NCBI GenBank assembly: GCA_947629645.1
Contig: CANREV010000007.1
Location: 1-64,000 of the forward strand
Length of the DNA: 64,000 nucleotides
Source: an uncultured Acetatifactor sp.
GTDB taxonomy: Bacteria > Bacillota > Clostridia > Lachnospirales > Lachnospiraceae
Direction of reading: 5' to 3'
Shown here: one piece after another, positions 16,651 through 26,647 of the stretch
Layout: each line of letters opens with the position of its first letter
How positions within the stretch are numbered: position 1 is the stretch's first letter
Translations under genes and position numbers: made by a program
The notes under the pieces: generated by a model
What the model was told of the DNA's origin: nothing
The model's database searches: none
Seen by the model: only the letters and a program-made list of their open reading frames with translations

Positions 16651-18534
16651 TTATTCATACAGGGCAAATTTATCATTCTGCCATGTCAGCGTATACCCGT
16701 TCCTGTCCATATAATCTGAGATCAACTGCCACTTTTCATCCTGCTCCAAACCTTTATAATCCTTTGTCCAACCGTTAAAAAGGCGATTTACCAATACGAT
16801 CGGCCGTTCTTTGCCGTTTTTTCGCAATTTGTCCTCCGTCTGCAAAAGCGCCGCTTCCATCGTCTCATAACTGTAAGAGACCAGATCGCTCCATGAATTA
16901 AAAGCCGGAGGCATCTGCAGATAATAGGAGAGCGCAGGGATGCCGCCGTAGAGGATCACTTCCCTGCCTTGCAGATTTTGTTTCTCCACGCATTCCATCA
17001 GCTCCGTTATCCATTCCGCTTTCTGAGGATTCATTTTTATATTGCGCAGAATCTCATTTCCCTCCACACAAGCCGTGAGCTGATATACGCCTGTAGATTC
17101 CGCAAAGGAAAACTTTACGCCAAAACCCGCAAACTGAAACACGCAGAAAAGCAAAAATACGCATAAAACAGATTTTGCGGGGAAAGCGTTGACCGTAATC
17201 TTTCCGATGCGCCGCTCTGTCACATTTTTACAGAATCGGAAACTCTGCCAAAAAGTATAAGGCGCCGCCACAAAAAGATTATTCAGGCTCGGCATGAGCC
17301 TGTTGTTACTGCCAAGCGGCGTAATCAGTACCACCAGCGCTACCATCGCGCTGATAAGCCGTTCCTCCTTTGCGCTGCCTTTATGGAAAAAACGCACCGC
17401 GCAGATCACCAGAGTCAGCGTCAAAAACAGGATGCCCGGACGCTGCATCGGACCGTATTGTATGGGGCCGTTCTGCAAAAACTCCAGGGAACAGAATCCC
17501 CTGATATACAGCCATGCCGGCACAGCAGCGCTGACCGCCCCCCACAGGATCCGGATCCCCCGCCAGAGCGCTTTTGCGGCGCCTCTTTCCGGCGCTTTCC
17601 CACTTGTTATGTTCCATATCTTTTCCATAAACCGGCCCGACACCGCAAACAGCACAAGCCCCGCTGCCAGAATGATCCCGATGCGGAAGACCCAGTACAA
17701 ATTTTCCGCGTACTCTTCAAAAGTATTTCTGACCATGGAAGCAGCCTTGTAAGCCGATGCGTTTTCCGTCATGGAAAACAATCTTTTGATCCCCGCCACA
17801 TAATTTGCCATTCCATATCTTATGTGAAGATAGGAAAACAGCGCCAGCAAAGCGGAACCATAACCTGCAAAGCACCAGAAAGTATGCTGGCCCAGTCGCC
17901 GAAAGAGGCTCTCTTCCCCTTTTCCTGCGCGTCCTCTCTCCTGATACCAGTCCGCGCCGTCATACGCCCAGACAGCGAGAATCATGGCCGCCTGCGGCAG
18001 ATTGGAAAAGCGCACCAGCACATTCGCCCCCAGGCAGATCCCGGCCAGCATCAGACAAATGGGGCGATCCTTCGTCAATCCCTCATACAGCAGAATCACA
18101 CAGCCTAAAAACAGTACATACGTCAGATAATTGTATAAGACCGCAGTAGGGCACCAGCAGAGGCTGACAGCCACGAACTCTCCCAGAAACGCAATCCACT
18201 CCGGCATCTTTAATTTTTTCACGCAGAAGAAATAACCTGCCAAAGCCAGCGCGCTGACCAAAAGCCCCGTATAAAAATTCATTCCTATCAGGCTGTCCGC
18301 TCTTGGCAGTTTCATCAGCAAATTTCCCACCGCATTGGCCAAATAGGTGGAAAAGAGCCACATCGGATCCATGTGCTCCATTCCCATATACTGAAAATTG
18401 GCATAATTATAGCCGGTATCCCAAAGATCCAGCCCCCAGCTGATATGCCGCAGAGGGTAAAAAGCCAATATCACGATAAACAGGTTTTCCAGCAGATTTC
18501 CCCGTTTTTTTTCTCTCTCCATGATCCCAGTCAT
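16651..18534 (-). CDS. Polytopic membrane protein, GT-C-like glycosyltransferase candidate
   Basis: A 627-residue protein with roughly 10-12 membrane spans in the first 480 residues and a soluble C-terminal domain of about 150 residues (ending NGYTLTWQNDKFALYE). The first external loop carries Asp residues (WGLDLWDTGYNYANF), as in GT-C transferases that use lipid-linked sugars, but no family can be named with certainty. The start at 18534 lies 10 nt past the acyltransferase stop with GAGAGG directly adjacent; ATG 18522 is an alternative. The frame also extends to 18588, overlapping the upstream gene. Co-transcription with an acyltransferase suggests a role in cell-surface glycan decoration (inference). 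Confidence 0.7.
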   Translation of the reverse strand: MTGIMEREKKRGNLLENLFIVILAFYPLRHISWGLDLWDTGYNYANFQYMGMEHMDPMWLFSTYLANAVGNLLMKLPRADSLIGMNFYTGLLVSALALAGYFFCVKKLKMPEWIAFLGEFVAVSLCWCPTAVLYNYLTYVLFLGCVILLYEGLTKDRPICLMLAGICLGANVLVRFSNLPQAAMILAVWAYDGADWYQERGRAGKGEESLFRRLGQHTFWCFAGYGSALLALFSYLHIRYGMANYVAGIKRLFSMTENASAYKAASMVRNTFEEYAENLYWVFRIGIILAAGLVLFAVSGRFMEKIWNITSGKAPERGAAKALWRGIRILWGAVSAAVPAWLYIRGFCSLEFLQNGPIQYGPMQRPGILFLTLTLVICAVRFFHKGSAKEERLISAMVALVVLITPLGSNNRLMPSLNNLFVAAPYTFWQSFRFCKNVTERRIGKITVNAFPAKSVLCVFLLFCVFQFAGFGVKFSFAESTGVYQLTACVEGNEILRNIKMNPQKAEWITELMECVEKQNLQGREVILYGGIPALSYYLQMPPAFNSWSDLVSYSYETMEAALLQTEDKLRKNGKERPIVLVNRLFNGWTKDYKGLEQDEKWQLISDYMDRNGYTLTWQNDKFALYE

Positions 18535-18544
18535 CCTCTCAAGC

Positions 18545-19690
18545 TCAGAAGCGGAACATCCCGTCCGCGCGACCGACCTTTTCCACAATTTTTTCGTAGA
18601 TCCTTATCCTGCAAAGCAGCCTGTGGAGCCGCTTCATCACAGCGCTTCGGAGCATGTCCACCACGATGCCGCAGACAAACACGCAGACAGCGGCCGCCAA
18701 TGTCTTTGCCAAAAGTTCCGGCACGGTAAGCGCATGTCCCGCTCCAAACCATTTCTGCCAGCTGTAACGCAGTCCGATATTTTCATGCAGCAGATACACT
18801 CCCAAAGTATACGGCGCTGCCTTGACCGCAAAAGCCGCCGCTGTCTTTGTCACCTTTAATCTCAGAAATGCCGCAAAAAGCCCTGCTGCCGCAAGAAAAG
18901 GAAAAATGTGATTATACTCCACAAACATCGTCAGCATCAGCCCGAAGCTTCCTGTTTTCAGATAAACCGCCCGCAGTCCCATGCTACCGCCAAAGATCAA
19001 CAGACACCCCAGAAGATACAACAGGATACCTCTGCCCTTTTTCTCTAAAGGCGGCACGCCAAACCGCCTGAAGTAAGCAGCCGCCAGAAAAACGCAGAGA
19101 TACCAGAGACAGTCATAGCCTTTGCCATCCATTTCCAGACGCAGGGGCAGCACGCTCTTTAACAGGCAGAAAGCAAAAAACAGCAAACCTGTGGAAATCT
19201 GCAGCTGCCGCTGATTCATCTGCGCCACCGCCCTCCCAATGAAGGGCAGAAAAAGATAAAGATAAAAATAAGCCGTCAGAAACCAATAATGCCCCATGGA
19301 TATGGGAAAAACCAGAGTCAGAAGGTAATGGATATCAAAAGACGTTCCCGCTGCGATCCCCGTCACGCCGCCGATCAGTCCAAAGATCACGGAATAAAAC
19401 CAGACCTGAAGATACAGGCTGAGCAGACGGCTTAGCTTAAAAGAAGAAACGCACAAAAAATAGCCGCTGATCAGCATATAGACATTGACAGCCACAATGC
19501 AGAAGCTCTCCAGCAGCCATGCCGCATAACCCGCCGTTTCCATGTCTGCTTCTGACAGTTTAGGCAGCAATTTTCCCTTATCCAGGAAATGCAGCGCCAC
19601 CACCATCATCATCGCCACGCAGCGCAGCAGTTCCAGATTCGCCATGCGGCCGGATTTTACGGTTGTTTGCGTTGTCGCACCATTTTCCAT
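18545..19690 (-). CDS. Acyltransferase family 3 membrane protein
   Basis: About 381 residues with ten membrane spans and the acyltransferase-3 (OafA/WecH-like) opening NLELLRCVAMMMVVALHF, in which Arg and His are the usual catalytic residues, followed by SGYFLCVSSFKLSRL and GHYWFLTAYFYLYLFLPFIG. Such proteins move acetyl or succinyl groups onto exopolysaccharide, lipid-linked glycan or antibiotics at the membrane. The start at 19690 is supported by GAGG 6 nt upstream; in-frame ATGs at 19702 and 19732 are possible but 19732 has no ribosome site. A TATACT -10-like sequence lies near 19775-19780. It is first in a two-gene unit with the GT-C-like protein. Confidence 0.85.
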   Translation of the reverse strand: MENGATTQTTVKSGRMANLELLRCVAMMMVVALHFLDKGKLLPKLSEADMETAGYAAWLLESFCIVAVNVYMLISGYFLCVSSFKLSRLLSLYLQVWFYSVIFGLIGGVTGIAAGTSFDIHYLLTLVFPISMGHYWFLTAYFYLYLFLPFIGRAVAQMNQRQLQISTGLLFFAFCLLKSVLPLRLEMDGKGYDCLWYLCVFLAAAYFRRFGVPPLEKKGRGILLYLLGCLLIFGGSMGLRAVYLKTGSFGLMLTMFVEYNHIFPFLAAAGLFAAFLRLKVTKTAAAFAVKAAPYTLGVYLLHENIGLRYSWQKWFGAGHALTVPELLAKTLAAAVCVFVCGIVVDMLRSAVMKRLHRLLCRIRIYEKIVEKVGRADGMFRF

Positions 19691-19906
19691 GCTAGTCCTC
19701 ATTCCAGAGCATTCGCGCTCTTTTGTATCCATATCGGATCAGGTATTTTTGTATCGCGCAAAACATATAGTGACAGTATATCAGATCTTCCGCCCAAAAT
19801 CCACCAGATCTCATCTTTCCATCTTCCTTCCGCAGCGGTTCGCCTTCGGCCAAACCGTTACGCTGACGCACATTTATCTTCCCTTAAGTTCCCGCCGCAC
19901 GTCACC

Positions 19907-20152
19907 TTACAGACCCAGCCAGTTTTTGATCGGATTGACCTGTCTTGCCTGTTCCAGTATCTCTCCCCTGTTATCGCGAAGATAACGCTCCAGCCTATGT
20001 ACTTCCTCGTCCGAAAAACCTTCCGCATGGTCAATGATCCCATCCGGCACGATCCCCTCGGCAACCTTGTTCCCCTGAATAAACGACACTCTCGCAATTC
20101 GCCTGTCCCCCCTGGTAATCATACCAGATACCATCATATTGATCGAATCCAT
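19907..20152 (-). CDS. Small conserved protein of unknown function
   Basis: An 81-residue soluble protein (DSINMMVSGMITRGDRRI at the start, ending NPIKNWLGL). A short beta segment (RIARVSFIQGNKVAEGIVP) is followed by helices with SDEEVHRLERYLRDNR. The compact, regular hydrophobic pattern and the strong ribosome site (AGGAGG 6 nt before ATG 20152) support a real gene. An adjacent ATG lies at 20155, and 20188 would add an unsupported leader. I do not recognise a named family. It stands alone between the acyltransferase and gltD units. Confidence 0.68.
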   Translation of the reverse strand: MDSINMMVSGMITRGDRRIARVSFIQGNKVAEGIVPDGIIDHAEGFSDEEVHRLERYLRDNRGEILEQARQVNPIKNWLGL

Positions 20153-20302
20153 CATGACCCTCCTGTAAAAACCATACGTTGGCTGCATCTCTCACCAGTT
20201 TTGTCATGCGCAAGAAAGCACATTACTTTCATAGTAATTATATTCGCCCCGGTGTGCACTTTCAATTATTATTTCATTTTTCAGGAAATTTTGCAAAAAA
20301 AA

Positions 20303-20345
20303 TCTCCCTTCCCGCTACTTTTCAAAGTATTTACGGAAAGGGAGA
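20303..20345 (-). terminator. Terminator of the gltBD operon
   Basis: Read on the minus strand, TCTCCCTTTCCG pairs with CGGGAAGGGAGA (one offset) and is followed by T8 (20295-20302). It starts about 15 nt after the gltD stop. Confidence 0.85.
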
Positions 20346-20359
20346 ATGTTAAACTTCTG

Positions 20360-21853
20360 TTATTGAATCACCAGATTGGAGTATCCCATCAGACTCTCAT
20401 CCACGGCTCTGGCAGCTTCCCTGCCCTCGCGGATCGCCCAGACGACCAGGGACTGGCCTCTGTGCATATCTCCGGTGACAAAGACATTTTCTTTGCTGGT
20501 CTGGTACTTTCCGGCTTCCGTCTTCACATTTGTGCGCTCATTAAGCTCCACCCCGAAGGCTTCCGCAACGTAGCTCTGGGTCCCCAGAAATCCCGCGGCG
20601 ATCAGCACAATATCCGCGGGAAGTTCCTGTTCGCTGCCGGCGATCTCCTTCATGTTCATCCGCCCTGTGGCAGGATCCTTCTCCCACGACAACTTTACGA
20701 TCTTCACAGCTTTGAGACTGCCGTCTTTATCCTTCACGAATTCCTTTACAGTGGACTCATAAATGCGGGGATCATGACCGTAAACCGCGATAGCTTCCTG
20801 CTGGCCATAGTCCGTTTTGCAGATCTTGGGCCACTCGGGCCAGGGATTGTTCTCCGCACGCTGGTCCGGCGCCTTTGGCATCATCTCAATCTGGGTCACG
20901 CTCTTTGCGCCATGACGTATGGAAGTGCCTACACAGTCATTGCCCGTATCGCCGCCGCCGATGATAACAACATGTTTATCTTTCGTATCCACATATTTCT
21001 TGTCTTCAAAACCGGAATCCAGCAGGCTCTTGGTGTTGGCCTTCAGAAAGTCTACCGCAAAATAAATTCCCCTGGCGTCTCTTCCCGCCGCCTTGATATC
21101 TCTGGGATTGGAGGCTCCGCATGCCAGCACCACACGGTCGAAATCGTGCAGAAGCTTATCTGCCTTCACTGTTTTTCCCACGTCCGCGCCTGTTACAAAA
21201 GTGATGCCTTCCTCCTCCATGACCTTTTTCTTTCTTTCCACGATCTGCTTCTCCAGCTTCATGTTAGGGATCCCGTACATCAGCAATCCGCCAATACGGT
21301 CGGAACGCTCAAAAACCGTCACCAGATGGCCTCTCTTGTTGAGCTGGTCCGCCACCGCCAGACCGGAAGGTCCGCTGCCGATGACAGCCACCTTTTTTCC
21401 GGTGCGCACCTTGGGCGGATTGGCCGCGGCATACCCTTCCGCGTAAGCGTTTTCAATGATGGCATACTCATTCTCTTTGGTGGAGACGGGATCTCCATTG
21501 AGTCCGCAGGTACACGCCGCTTCACAGAGAGCGGGGCATACTCTGGACGTAAACTCAGGAAAATTGTTGGTCTTTTTTAATCGGTTGTAAGCCTGCTGCC
21601 AGTTTTCGTTATATACCAGATCGTTCCACTCAGGGATCAGATTGTGCAGCGGACAGCCGCTCGCCATACCGCAGATCATCATGCCCGACTGGCAAAAGGG
21701 CACTCCGCACTCCATACATCTGGCGCCTTGAAGCTTTTGTTTTTCCTTTGACAAGTGCTCATGAAATTCATTAAAATGCCTGATACGCTTTTTCGGATCT
21801 TCCTCTTTGCTGACTTCTCTTTGATATTCCATAAATCCGGTTGGCTTTCCCAT
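20360..21853 (-). CDS. gltD: Glutamate synthase small (beta) subunit
   Basis: A 497-residue iron-sulfur flavoprotein that passes electrons from NADPH to GltB. The N-terminal domain holds the two 4Fe-4S cysteine sets (CMECGVPFC near 46-54, then CGMASGCPLHN, and CPALCEAACTCGLN near 106-119). The FAD site is VAVIGSGPSGLAVADQL (about 154), and the NADPH site is VVIIGGGDTGNDCVGT (about 291). The C-terminal FAD motif is VFVTGDMHRGQSLVVWAI. AGGAGG lies 8 nt before the ATG. It is second in the gltB-gltD operon (117-nt gap with a small GCGC-TAAA-GCGC hairpin) and is followed by a strong terminator. Confidence 0.97.
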   Translation of the reverse strand: MGKPTGFMEYQREVSKEEDPKKRIRHFNEFHEHLSKEKQKLQGARCMECGVPFCQSGMMICGMASGCPLHNLIPEWNDLVYNENWQQAYNRLKKTNNFPEFTSRVCPALCEAACTCGLNGDPVSTKENEYAIIENAYAEGYAAANPPKVRTGKKVAVIGSGPSGLAVADQLNKRGHLVTVFERSDRIGGLLMYGIPNMKLEKQIVERKKKVMEEEGITFVTGADVGKTVKADKLLHDFDRVVLACGASNPRDIKAAGRDARGIYFAVDFLKANTKSLLDSGFEDKKYVDTKDKHVVIIGGGDTGNDCVGTSIRHGAKSVTQIEMMPKAPDQRAENNPWPEWPKICKTDYGQQEAIAVYGHDPRIYESTVKEFVKDKDGSLKAVKIVKLSWEKDPATGRMNMKEIAGSEQELPADIVLIAAGFLGTQSYVAEAFGVELNERTNVKTEAGKYQTSKENVFVTGDMHRGQSLVVWAIREGREAARAVDESLMGYSNLVIQ

Positions 21854-21970
21854 TCTTATACCCTCCTGCGCGCTTTAGCGCACATTAATCCAATATTTGA
21901 AAGTTTATCTGTCTCCCGCCTTATCCCGTCTCTGCCCCGAATCCGGTACAGACAGACGCGGACATAAGCG

Positions 21971-24900
21971 TCAGCCTTTCCTCGTGTTGGCATAAAAGGC
22001 CTCGATCTGCGCCTGTTCCGCACTGAGCCCTTTTTCCTCCATCTGCACGATAGTCTTTAAGACTCTCTCGTAATCATGCGGAATGATCTTCTTAAACTTG
22101 GGAAGATATTCTCCAAAATTGTCCAGGATCCGCTTACCCTTCCCGGAGTTTGTAAGCGCCACATGCTCCTGAATCATGCTTTTCAGTTCCAGCACATCGT
22201 ACTTGGAAGTAATCTCGCTGGAGGAAACCATCTCTTTATTCAGCCGTTTATACAGATCATTTCCCTCGTCCAGCACATAGGCGATGCCGCCGCTCATACC
22301 GGCCGCAAAATTCTTGCCCGTGTTGCCCAGCACTACCACGCGTCCGCCTGTCATATACTCGCAGCCGTGATCTCCCACGCCTTCCACAACGGCCACCGCG
22401 CCGGAGTTGCGGACGCAGAATCGTTCGCCCGCCACGCCGTTGATGAACGCCTTGCCGCTGGTAGCGCCGTACAGCGCCACATTGCCAACAATGATATTTT
22501 CAGAAGGATCAAATTTGCTTCCCTTGGGAGGATATAAAACCAGCTTGCCCCCGGAAAGCCCTTTCCCGAAGTAGTCGTTGGACTCGCCTACCAGCTCCAA
22601 CGTCAGACCCTTAGGGATGAACGCGCCGAAGGACTGTCCGCCCGCGCCGTTGCACAGAACATGATAGGTGTCCTCCTCCACATCGTCTCCCAGTTTTCTG
22701 GTGATTTCACTGCCTAAGATTGCGCCAAAAGCGCGGTCGGTGTTGGAGACATCCACTTCAATGCTTCTCTTCTGACCCGATTCAATGGCCTTTCTAAGCT
22801 GTTTGAGCAGCACTCTCTCATCCAAAGTCTTTTCCAGTTCAAAATCGTACACCTGCTTAGGGTCAAAGGTGTATTTCTGTTTGCTTCCAAGATAGGGATT
22901 CTCCAGAATCCGGGACAGATCGATCTCCTTCTGTCTCTTGTTCAGATGCTCCTTTACCCGAAGCAGATCCGTGCGGCCCACCAGTTCATCTACGGTCTTT
23001 ACACCCAGCGCCGCCATATATTCCCGCAGCTCCTGCGCGATAAATTTCATAAAATTCTCTACATATTCCGGCTTTCCCTTAAAGTTTTTGCGCAGTTCCG
23101 GATTCTGGGTGGCCACGCCCACAGGGCAGGTGTCCAGATTGCAGACTCTCATCATCACACAGCCCATAGTTACCAGGGGAGCGGTGGCAAAACCGAATTC
23201 CTCCGCTCCTAAGATAGCGGCGATGGCAACATCACGTCCGCTCATCAGTTTTCCGTCCGTCTCGATGCGCACCTTGTTTCTCAGGCCGTTCATGATCAGG
23301 GTCTGATGGGTCTCCGCAAGACCCAGCTCCCAGGGGAGCCCCGCGTTGTGGATGGAACTTCTGGGCGCCGCTCCGGTGCCTCCGTCATAGCCGGAGACAA
23401 GGATCACCTGGGCCCCCGCTTTCGCCACGCCTGCCGCAACGGTTCCCACGCCCGCCTCGGACACCAGCTTCACGGAAATGCGCGCGTCTTTGTTGGCGTT
23501 TTTCAGATCATAGATCAGCTGCGCCAGATCCTCAATGGAATAGATATCGTGGTGAGGCGGCGGCGAGATCAGGGAAACGCCCGGAGTGGAGTGACGCGTC
23601 TTAGCGATCCAGGGATACACTTTCCCTCCCGGCAGATGTCCGCCCTCCCCGGGTTTTGCGCCCTGCGCCATTTTGATCTGGATCTCTTTCGCGCTGACCA
23701 GATAACGGCTGGTAACGCCGAATCGCCCGCTGGCTACCTGTTTGATGGCGGAACACTTATCCAGTCCGTCGGGGCCTTTAGTCATCCTTTCCAGATCTTC
23801 CCCGCCCTCTCCGGAATTGCTCTTGCCGTGCAGTCTGTTCATGGCGATCGCCATGGTTTCGTGAGCTTCCTGGGAAATGGAGCCGTAGGACATCGCGCCG
23901 GTCTTAAACCGGGTGACGATGCTTTCCACCGGTTCCACTTCTTCCAGCGGAACGCTTTTTTCCGGATAGTTAAACTCCAGCAGTCCCCGCAGATTTTTGA
24001 TGGAAGTCTCATCGTTTACCATAGCGGTGTACTGCTTGAACATATTGTAATCGCCCCGCTTCGTGGACTCCTGCAGCATATGGATCGTGGCGGGATTGTA
24101 GAGATGTTCATCCCCGCCGCTTCTGGCCTTGTGATGCCCCGGGCTGTCTAAGGTCAGGTCGTTTCCAAGCCCCAGCGGATCAAATGCCATGGAGTGCAGT
24201 TCGTCCACCTGTTCCTCGATATCCTTTAACGTGATACCTCCCACACGGCTCACCGTATTGCAGAAGTACTTGTTGATCACCTCCGGAGCGATACCGATGG
24301 CTTCAAAGATCTGAGAGCCCTGATAGGACTGGATGGTGCTGATGCCCATCTTGGAGGCAATCTTTACAATCCCTTTTAAAACCGCGTGATCGTAATCATC
24401 CACCGCCGCATAATAATCCTTATCCAGCATATGATTCTCGATCAGCTCCCGAATGCTCTCCTGCGCCAGATAGGGGTTGATCGCGCAGGCGCCGTATCCT
24501 AACAGCGTTGCGAAATGATGCACCTCTCTGGGCTCTCCGGATTCCAGGATCAGCGCTACTCTGGTCCTTTTCTTCGTGCGCACCAGATACTGGTTCAGCG
24601 CGGACACGGCAAGCAGGGAAGGGATCGGCACATGATTCTCGTCCACGCCCCTGTCGGATAAGATCAGCACGTTCACGCCGTCCCGGTAAGCTCTGTCCAC
24701 TTCCACAAACAGCCTGTCGATAGCACGCTCCAGACTGGTGTTCTTATAATAAGTAATGGGAACGACTTCCACATGAAAACCTTCCACTTTCATATTTTTG
24801 ATCTTCATCAGGTCCGTGTTTGTCAGGATCGGATTATTGACCCTGAGAACATTGCAGTTCTTGGGCGTCTCTTTTAAGATATTCCCCTCTGTGCCGATAT

Positions 24901-26521
24901 ACACCGTGGTGGAAGTCACGATCTCCTCGCGGATGGCATCGATGGGAGGGTTGGTAACCTGCGCAAACAACTGTTTAAAATAATGGAACAGCGGATGGTA
25001 GGTCTTGCTCAGCACGGGAAGCGGGGTATCCACGCCCATGGCCGCGATGGCCTCGCCGCCGTTTTTCGCCATGGGGAGAATGCTGGTCTTTAGTTCATCG
25101 TAAGTGTATCCAAAAGCTTTCTGCATCCGCTGGCGTTCCTCGTAAGTGTATTCGGGCACGCGCAGATTCGGGATATTGAGATCTTTCAAAAATACCAGGT
25201 TATTATCCAGCCATTCGCCGTAAGGCTGTCTGGACGCGTACATCTCTTTCAGCTCCTCATCGGAGATCACTCTCTTCTGCACAGTATCCACCAGAAGCAT
25301 CTTTCCGGGGCGAAGCCGCTCCTTCACCCTGACCATTCCGGGATCCATATCCAGCACTCCCACTTCCGAAGACAGGATCAGCGTGTCATCCTCAGTGATC
25401 ATATACCGGGAAGGACGCAGTCCGTTTCTGTCCAGCACGGCGCCCATGATATCGCCATCGGAAAACAAAATGGAAGCAGGCCCGTCCCAAGGCTCCATCA
25501 TGGTGGCGTAATATTGATAGAAATCTCTCTTGGCCTGGGACATGGCCTTGTCGTTCGCCCAGGGCTCCGGGATGGCGATCATCACCGCAAGCGGCAGATC
25601 CATTCCGCTCATCACAAGGAATTCCAGCGTATTGTCCAGCATGGCGGAGTCGGATCCCGTCTTGCTGATCGCGGGCAGCACCTTATGCATATGTCCCTTC
25701 AGATATTCCGATTCCATATTTTCTTCCCGGGCCAGCATCTTGTCGGCATTGCCCCGGATGGTGTTAATCTCGCCGTTGTGCACCATCAGACGGTTGGGAT
25801 GGGCGCGTTCCCAGCTGGGGGTGGTGTTAGTGGAGAAACGGGAGTGGACTATGGCGATAGCCGATTCAAAATCCTCGCTCTGCAGATCCGCGTAAAAAGT
25901 CCGCAGCTGCCCTACCAGAAACATTCCCTTGTATACAATGGTGCGGCTGGAAAAAGACACCACATATGTATCCTCCGAAGACTGCTCAAAGAGACGTCTG
26001 GCAATGTAGAGTTTCCGGTCAAAATCCAGGCCTTTCTCCACATCCGCCGGCTTCTTTACAAATCCCTGCATGATATGCGGCATACATTCCACCGCTTTAT
26101 GGCCCAGCACATTAGGAAACGTGGGGACTTCACGCCACCCCAGAAACTCCAGCCCTTCCTTCTCCACGATGATCTCGAACATTTTTCTGGCCTGGTTGCG
26201 GCGAAGCTCCTCCTGGGGGAAGAAAAACATGCCGATGCCGTACTCCCGCTCTTTACCGATCTTTATATCAAGCGCTTTGCAGACTTTGGCAAAAAATTTA
26301 TGGGGAATCTGCGTCAGGATGCCTACGCCGTCGCCGGTCTTGCCCTCCGCGTCTTTACCGGCTCTATGCTCCAGATTTTCAACAATCCTCAGCGCATTCT
26401 CCACAGTGGCGCGGCTCTTTTGTCCGTTGATATTGACGCAGGCGCCGATGCCGCAGTTATCATGCTCAAACTCCTCGCGATAGAGGGGAGCCTTCTGCAC
26501 TTCTCTTTTCACTTCAAACAT
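21971..26521 (-). CDS. gltB: Glutamate synthase large (alpha) subunit
   Basis: A 1516-residue enzyme that with GltD converts glutamine plus 2-oxoglutarate to two glutamates. The first 22 residues look like the cleaved propeptide, exposing Cys23 (DNCGIGACVN), the amidotransferase nucleophile. Then come the central domain, the FMN-binding synthase barrel (SYGSISQEAHE, PGEGGHLPGGKVYPWIA, VSGYDGGTGAAPRSSI), the 3Fe-4S cysteines (CNLDTCPVGVATQ), and the C-terminal beta-helix (GGQSFGAFIPKG, GGRVVVLGNTG). The start at 26521 was chosen because AAAGGAG is 8 nt upstream and the propeptide has the usual length; an open frame runs to 26659 through the leader hairpin. It is regulated by its own promoter and a leader terminator. 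Confidence 0.97.
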   Translation of the reverse strand: MFEVKREVQKAPLYREEFEHDNCGIGACVNINGQKSRATVENALRIVENLEHRAGKDAEGKTGDGVGILTQIPHKFFAKVCKALDIKIGKEREYGIGMFFFPQEELRRNQARKMFEIIVEKEGLEFLGWREVPTFPNVLGHKAVECMPHIMQGFVKKPADVEKGLDFDRKLYIARRLFEQSSEDTYVVSFSSRTIVYKGMFLVGQLRTFYADLQSEDFESAIAIVHSRFSTNTTPSWERAHPNRLMVHNGEINTIRGNADKMLAREENMESEYLKGHMHKVLPAISKTGSDSAMLDNTLEFLVMSGMDLPLAVMIAIPEPWANDKAMSQAKRDFYQYYATMMEPWDGPASILFSDGDIMGAVLDRNGLRPSRYMITEDDTLILSSEVGVLDMDPGMVRVKERLRPGKMLLVDTVQKRVISDEELKEMYASRQPYGEWLDNNLVFLKDLNIPNLRVPEYTYEERQRMQKAFGYTYDELKTSILPMAKNGGEAIAAMGVDTPLPVLSKTYHPLFHYFKQLFAQVTNPPIDAIREEIVTSTTVYIGTEGNILKETPKNCNVLRVNNPILTNTDLMKIKNMKVEGFHVEVVPITYYKNTSLERAIDRLFVEVDRAYRDGVNVLILSDRGVDENHVPIPSLLAVSALNQYLVRTKKRTRVALILESGEPREVHHFATLLGYGACAINPYLAQESIRELIENHMLDKDYYAAVDDYDHAVLKGIVKIASKMGISTIQSYQGSQIFEAIGIAPEVINKYFCNTVSRVGGITLKDIEEQVDELHSMAFDPLGLGNDLTLDSPGHHKARSGGDEHLYNPATIHMLQESTKRGDYNMFKQYTAMVNDETSIKNLRGLLEFNYPEKSVPLEEVEPVESIVTRFKTGAMSYGSISQEAHETMAIAMNRLHGKSNSGEGGEDLERMTKGPDGLDKCSAIKQVASGRFGVTSRYLVSAKEIQIKMAQGAKPGEGGHLPGGKVYPWIAKTRHSTPGVSLISPPPHHDIYSIEDLAQLIYDLKNANKDARISVKLVSEAGVGTVAAGVAKAGAQVILVSGYDGGTGAAPRSSIHNAGLPWELGLAETHQTLIMNGLRNKVRIETDGKLMSGRDVAIAAILGAEEFGFATAPLVTMGCVMMRVCNLDTCPVGVATQNPELRKNFKGKPEYVENFMKFIAQELREYMAALGVKTVDELVGRTDLLRVKEHLNKRQKEIDLSRILENPYLGSKQKYTFDPKQVYDFELEKTLDERVLLKQLRKAIESGQKRSIEVDVSNTDRAFGAILGSEITRKLGDDVEEDTYHVLCNGAGGQSFGAFIPKGLTLELVGESNDYFGKGLSGGKLVLYPPKGSKFDPSENIIVGNVALYGATSGKAFINGVAGERFCVRNSGAVAVVEGVGDHGCEYMTGGRVVVLGNTGKNFAAGMSGGIAYVLDEGNDLYKRLNKEMVSSSEITSKYDVLELKSMIQEHVALTNSGKGKRILDNFGEYLPKFKKIIPHDYERVLKTIVQMEEKGLSAEQAQIEAFYANTRKG

Positions 26522-26599
26522 TGTGATTGCTCCTTTCCTGTTCTTTGCCGATCGCCCCGATGCAACGCAATCCCGCGGAGCGATTTCTATGTGACAAAA

Positions 26600-26637
26600 A
26601 AGACGCAATAAGGCCTTTCTGCGCCTCATTGCGTCTT
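26600..26637 (-). promoter_or_regulatory. Attenuator-like terminator in the gltB leader
   Basis: On the minus strand AAGACGCAAT, then AGGC, pairs with GCCT and ATTGCGTCTT around a small purine-rich loop, followed by T6 (reading into 26595). It begins only a few nucleotides after the predicted transcription start and lies about 80 nt before the gltB ATG. A strong intrinsic terminator inside the leader means read-through must be controlled, or that a short RNA is made. Confidence 0.7.
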
Positions 26638-26647
26638 CACTGGAATT

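Noticed and set aside
19589-21580. A 663-codon plus-strand open frame
   Set aside because: It runs antisense through gltD and across the small gene and intergenic DNA, has no ribosome site and no recognisable domain. The minus-strand genes there have clear family motifs.
25514-26611. 365-codon plus-strand frame opposite gltB
   Set aside because: It is antisense to the amidotransferase domain of gltB and overlaps the gltB leader; no supporting signals.
26600-26637. ANTAR-type antiterminator target in the gltB leader
   Set aside because: Only one hairpin is present and its possible hexaloop AGAAAG lacks the G expected at position 4.
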